From contig CP034975.1 of assembly GCA_004026145.2 (NCBI GenBank), forward strand, positions 6,460,610 through 6,524,609: a DNA stretch of 64,000 nucleotides. Direction: 5' to 3'. The notes under the pieces are model-generated. The model was given only the letters and a program-made list of their open reading frames with translations, was not told the DNA's origin and made no database searches. Source of the stretch: Takifugu bimaculatus (Eukaryota; Chordata; Actinopteri; Tetraodontiformes; Tetraodontidae). Below, in pieces: positions 61,801-64,000 of the stretch; positions within the stretch are counted from its first letter, which is position 1; every line of letters starts with the position of its first letter. Position numbers and translations under genes: made by a program.

Positions 61801-62892
61801 CCTGTCAAGGTGTTCCAGGAAAATAATGGGATCCACGCGAGGTCCAGCAGCTTCTGGACGAGTGGGAACCGGCAGAGTTGATTGATTTGTTGGACAAGAA
61901 TATCGGCTGCTGTGTCTCTGTGTCCTCCTGCCCCCGGGGGCCGAAGAGGCAGAAAAGTTAAGAGGGGCTAATTCCATTACGGAATAGTGGGCCACAGGAT
62001 GCGCCGCTGTCCAAGAAATTGATGCCATTTATCCGAACATGTTCCAAAACGCCGTCATCCGGTTTCCTCTGCGCAGGAAGCGGCGGCGTGACGACAAAGC
62101 AGATTTGAATTTCTTGCTTCCCCGTTTCTCGTCCTCCTCTCTGGACAGTTTTGCTTTCTGTCTTGTCTCACCGGAGACCGGAAACGGAGGAAGCAACCGG
62201 GCGGACCCGAGGCCGCAGCCGTGTCCCTCCTCCCTGGATCCTTCACGGGGGGAAAAATGTAATTTGCAGAATTCCAAACTCCAAATTATGTGGAAATTAG
62301 AAGGTTCTTTGATCTCCGACGTGATGGGACAGAAGTGGGCTGAAGGACGCAGGGTTGGTTCAACCTAAATGTTGACGTCCACCTCCTGGAGGACGTCCAC
62401 CTCCTTGAGGACGCCCACTTCCTGGAGGACGTCCACTTCCTGTCTCGTTCTCTGAAAGCTCCGAGCTTCTTTATCCAAGAGGTTCTGGCGGACCAACGTG
62501 TTCCCCTTAATCTTCGATGAAGTCCAGACTGCATCCGGATCGTCCTGCTGGTCCAGAGACCAGCGGAGAGAGAATCCCTCACTTGTTCCGTTTGTAGTCC
62601 TGCGGTGGGAATAAGAAACCTGGAAACATGGAAGCAACTAACTGGTGGTGAATGGAGACCAACTGGGGATGATGTACTGGGGTGCCTCTTTCCTCTGGTG
62701 TTCTTAGTTGCCCCCTTCCAGGTTGGAGGGGTGGAGTCGCCATTATTGCTCATTGATTAATGTCCCGGGAAGGTCAGGCCGGAGGTCGTGTGTGGAGAAA
62801 CTTCCCTCTAATTCCCGTTTCTTCTTCTCTGCTTCCAGCTCAGGTTCCTGACAGCGACGAGCAGTTTGTTCCCGACTTCCATTCCGAGAACT
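58765..62892 (+). CDS. etv4: Etv4 (PEA3 subfamily ETS factor), 5' four coding exons, partial
   Basis: Joined exons 58765-58821, 59253-59343, 59455-59502 and 62839-62892 encode residues 1-83 plus one base of codon 84. The reading begins MDYKMDGYLDQQVPYTLAN. It continues through the PEA3-family acidic activation domain (ESEDLFQDLSQLQETW, then AQVPDSDEQFVPDFHSEN, about residues 47-83). PEA3 factors are nuclear activators downstream of FGF/ERK signalling that bind GGAA sites; the ETS domain is in exons to the right of the window. NGPLNRLLMAAKRKYM and VPDSDEQFVPDFHSEN fit ETV4 better than ETV1 or ETV5, and meox1 next door agrees. The start could also be Met5 at 58777, which has a better context (A at -3) and aligns with ETV1/5 starts. 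Confidence 0.95.
58923..58984. repeat. (TG)(CG) alternating repeat, etv4 intron 1
   Basis: TG and CG dinucleotides alternate with a GAGAGCGAG interruption. It lies about 100 bp inside intron 1, in a CpG-rich promoter-proximal region. Confidence 0.95.
59253..59343 (+). CDS. etv4: etv4 coding exon 2
   Basis: Acceptor gggtttgtgcag|AAA; donor GAAG|GTAAAA. Thirty codons plus one base (phase 1). It encodes the ETV4-type segment with NGPLNRLLMAAKRKYM and PPQESE. The human counterpart also begins Lys-Ser and has Gly-Asn-Gly. Intron 1 before it is 431 bp. Confidence 0.93.
59455..59502 (+). CDS. etv4: etv4 coding exon 3
   Basis: A 48-bp exon between ctccccag and AAG|GTGAGA. It encodes DLFQDLSQLQETWLTE, the core of the PEA3 acidic activation helix. 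The preceding intron is only 111 bp. Small exon size and phase (1 in, 1 out) fit the family. Confidence 0.95.
59503..62838 (+). other. etv4: etv4 intron 3
   Basis: Intron of 3336 bp. It holds poly(C) 60033-60047, poly(G) 60212-60225, a diverged pair of about 45-bp direct repeats (60138-60184 and 61051-61092) and an 18-bp tandem repeat at 62374-62442. Open frames of 116 to 209 codons on the minus strand run through these low-complexity stretches and show no recognisable protein. Confidence 0.8.
62374..62442. repeat. 18-bp tandem repeat, etv4 intron 3
   Basis: Four units of the form GACGTCCACCTCCTGGAG (last one partial) with one or a few changes each. Being a multiple of three it produces a repeating Glu-Val-Asp frame on the minus strand, with no other sign of coding. 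Confidence 0.95.
62839..62892 (+). CDS. etv4: etv4 coding exon 4
   Basis: A 54-bp exon between gcttccag and ACT|GTGAGT. It encodes AQVPDSDEQFVPDFHSEN and the first base of the next (Leu) codon. It is preceded by a 3336-bp intron. No further etv4 exon was found between here and base 64000, so the gene continues beyond the window. Confidence 0.95.
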
Positions 62893-64000
62893 GTGAGTAA
62901 CTCCTTCGTTTTTTTCCCGGCAAACGCGTCCGAAGCAGCGTCCAGGCGGGTTAGCTCCGCTTCTGGGGTCTATTTTTTTTTGTGGGGGGGTGGTGGCAGA
63001 CGCGAGCGGCCTAATGAGCCGGACATCGGGGAGCGCATGTGGAAGCCGACATCCCGCGCTGCCCTCAGCCATTTGCATGCCTTTGAAGGGCTGAATGGGA
63101 ACGACGCAGGAAACCAGTAAAGAGACGGGCGAGGGGGCGCAGGTACAAAGATGGACCTTTGTGCCGCTCGCAAGACGTGAAATGGGAAAGCAAATTCCTG
63201 GGAAGCACAGCTGAGCGGCTCTTTCAGTGGTTTCCCTTTCTGCTTGTGTTCCCAAACAATGGCGGTCAGGGCGGGAGGACAACCCCCCCCCCCCCCAGCG
63301 GCCCCGTCTCTCAGAACACCTCGGGAATAATCGCGGCTTCAAACCAAAACTGACAGCTCTCAGTCAAAGCCACTTCCTGTTGCGACTGCTGGCCCCGCCC
63401 TCGGTGACACACGGCGCCGTCGCTCTGTGTTGGCCAACAATGAGGAGGAGGAAGTGCGAATGAACCCCAGGGGCCGGCGGGGGCCATGTCTACTTAACCC
63501 CCTGACCTGTCAGCCAATCAGCTGTCAGGCCTCCACTAACGGCTGACCGGAGCCTGATATGCTGGGTCACGGGTGTGGGGGGGGGGGGTCCGGGTTGACG
63601 GGCAGCTCAGCTTATCCGCAGCAGAGACGCTGCGGCGTTGACGGACGGCCGCTGATGAGACGCCGCAGCGTCCAGCGCCAGAATCCGGAGCTGACAAGTG
63701 ACGAGAAACACGCGCGTCCGTGTTTACACGAGCCCTCGCGCTCGTAAAAGTGCCGGGATTTAAAGGCTGTCCAGCGCGTCCGTGTTAGCACAATTAGCTT
63801 CCTTCGGTTGGCGGGAATGACGCTAGCGCGGCGCGTTAGCGGCAGCCTGCGAAAAGGTTACAAACTGGTAAAAGTGTTTCCCGGAGACTGCAAACAGCCC
63901 CAGCAGCTCTTTTGTGCTCGGTCTGTGTTCAGTCTGTGTCTGGTTGGTGTCAAAACAGGTGACTCACCTGTTTTGGAAACTCCGGCAATAAAACAAAGAG
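62893..64000 (+). other. etv4: etv4 intron 4, start, running off the window
   Basis: GC-rich sequence with poly(C) at 63283-63296 and many GCTA/TAGC words near 63780-63850. I looked for the expected LAFHS and IKKEP exon of the PEA3 family and did not find it. The 199-codon minus-strand frame at 62743-63342 overlaps exon 4 antisense and is taken as chance. Confidence 0.7.

Noticed and set aside
62743..63342. 199-codon minus-strand open frame
   Set aside because: It overlaps etv4 exon 4 antisense and starts in poly(C)-rich DNA; no family resemblance.

Overview
The window is vertebrate genomic DNA, almost certainly from a teleost fish and probably a percomorph. The evidence is spliced genes with GT/AG introns of 0.1 to 3.3 kb, many (CA)n microsatellites, a 100-base scaffold gap at 18159-18258, a degraded teleost-type short repeat, and fish-type Meox1 and Etv4 N-termini. 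No bacterial, viral or plasmid gene was recognised.

Only two protein-coding genes can be supported, both on the + strand. The first is meox1 (mesenchyme homeobox 1), complete in three coding exons: 24494-24959, 28260-28432 and 30679-30801. It encodes 253 aa, with the homeodomain at residues 170-229 and a poly(A) signal at 31207. The second is the 5' part of etv4 (PEA3-type ETS factor). Coding exons 1-4 are 58765-58821, 59253-59343, 59455-59502 and 62839-62892, giving 83 residues that cover the acidic activation domain. The ETS domain lies beyond the right edge. The order meox1 then etv4 on one strand matches the human chromosome 17q21 MEOX1/ETV4 neighbourhood.

Layout: 1-24 kb is gene-free upstream DNA with no sign of sost (the next gene in mammals). 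24-31.2 kb is meox1. 31.2-58 kb is intergenic, carrying microsatellites, eight long poly(G)/poly(C) tracts, an AT-rich block near 45.1-45.7 kb and another from 47.95 to about 51.7 kb, and several candidate regulatory elements. 58.1-64 kb is the CCAAT-rich etv4 promoter and 5' gene. Most long open frames elsewhere are GC-rich or repeat-driven chance frames.

No novel protein system was found. The most interesting signals are regulatory. CTCF-like core motifs lie in convergent orientation (+ at 19.2 and 20.0 kb, - at 46.7 and 48.6 kb) and bracket meox1, with a further + site at 55.6 kb before etv4. An orphan promoter-like cassette (CRE-like site, RFX X-box, CACGTG, TATATAAG) sits at 47.75-47.91 kb with no gene behind it. 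Three CCAAT boxes, one abutting an ETS site, lie before etv4. There are several near-perfect hairpins in non-coding DNA. All regulatory calls are made by motif reading only.
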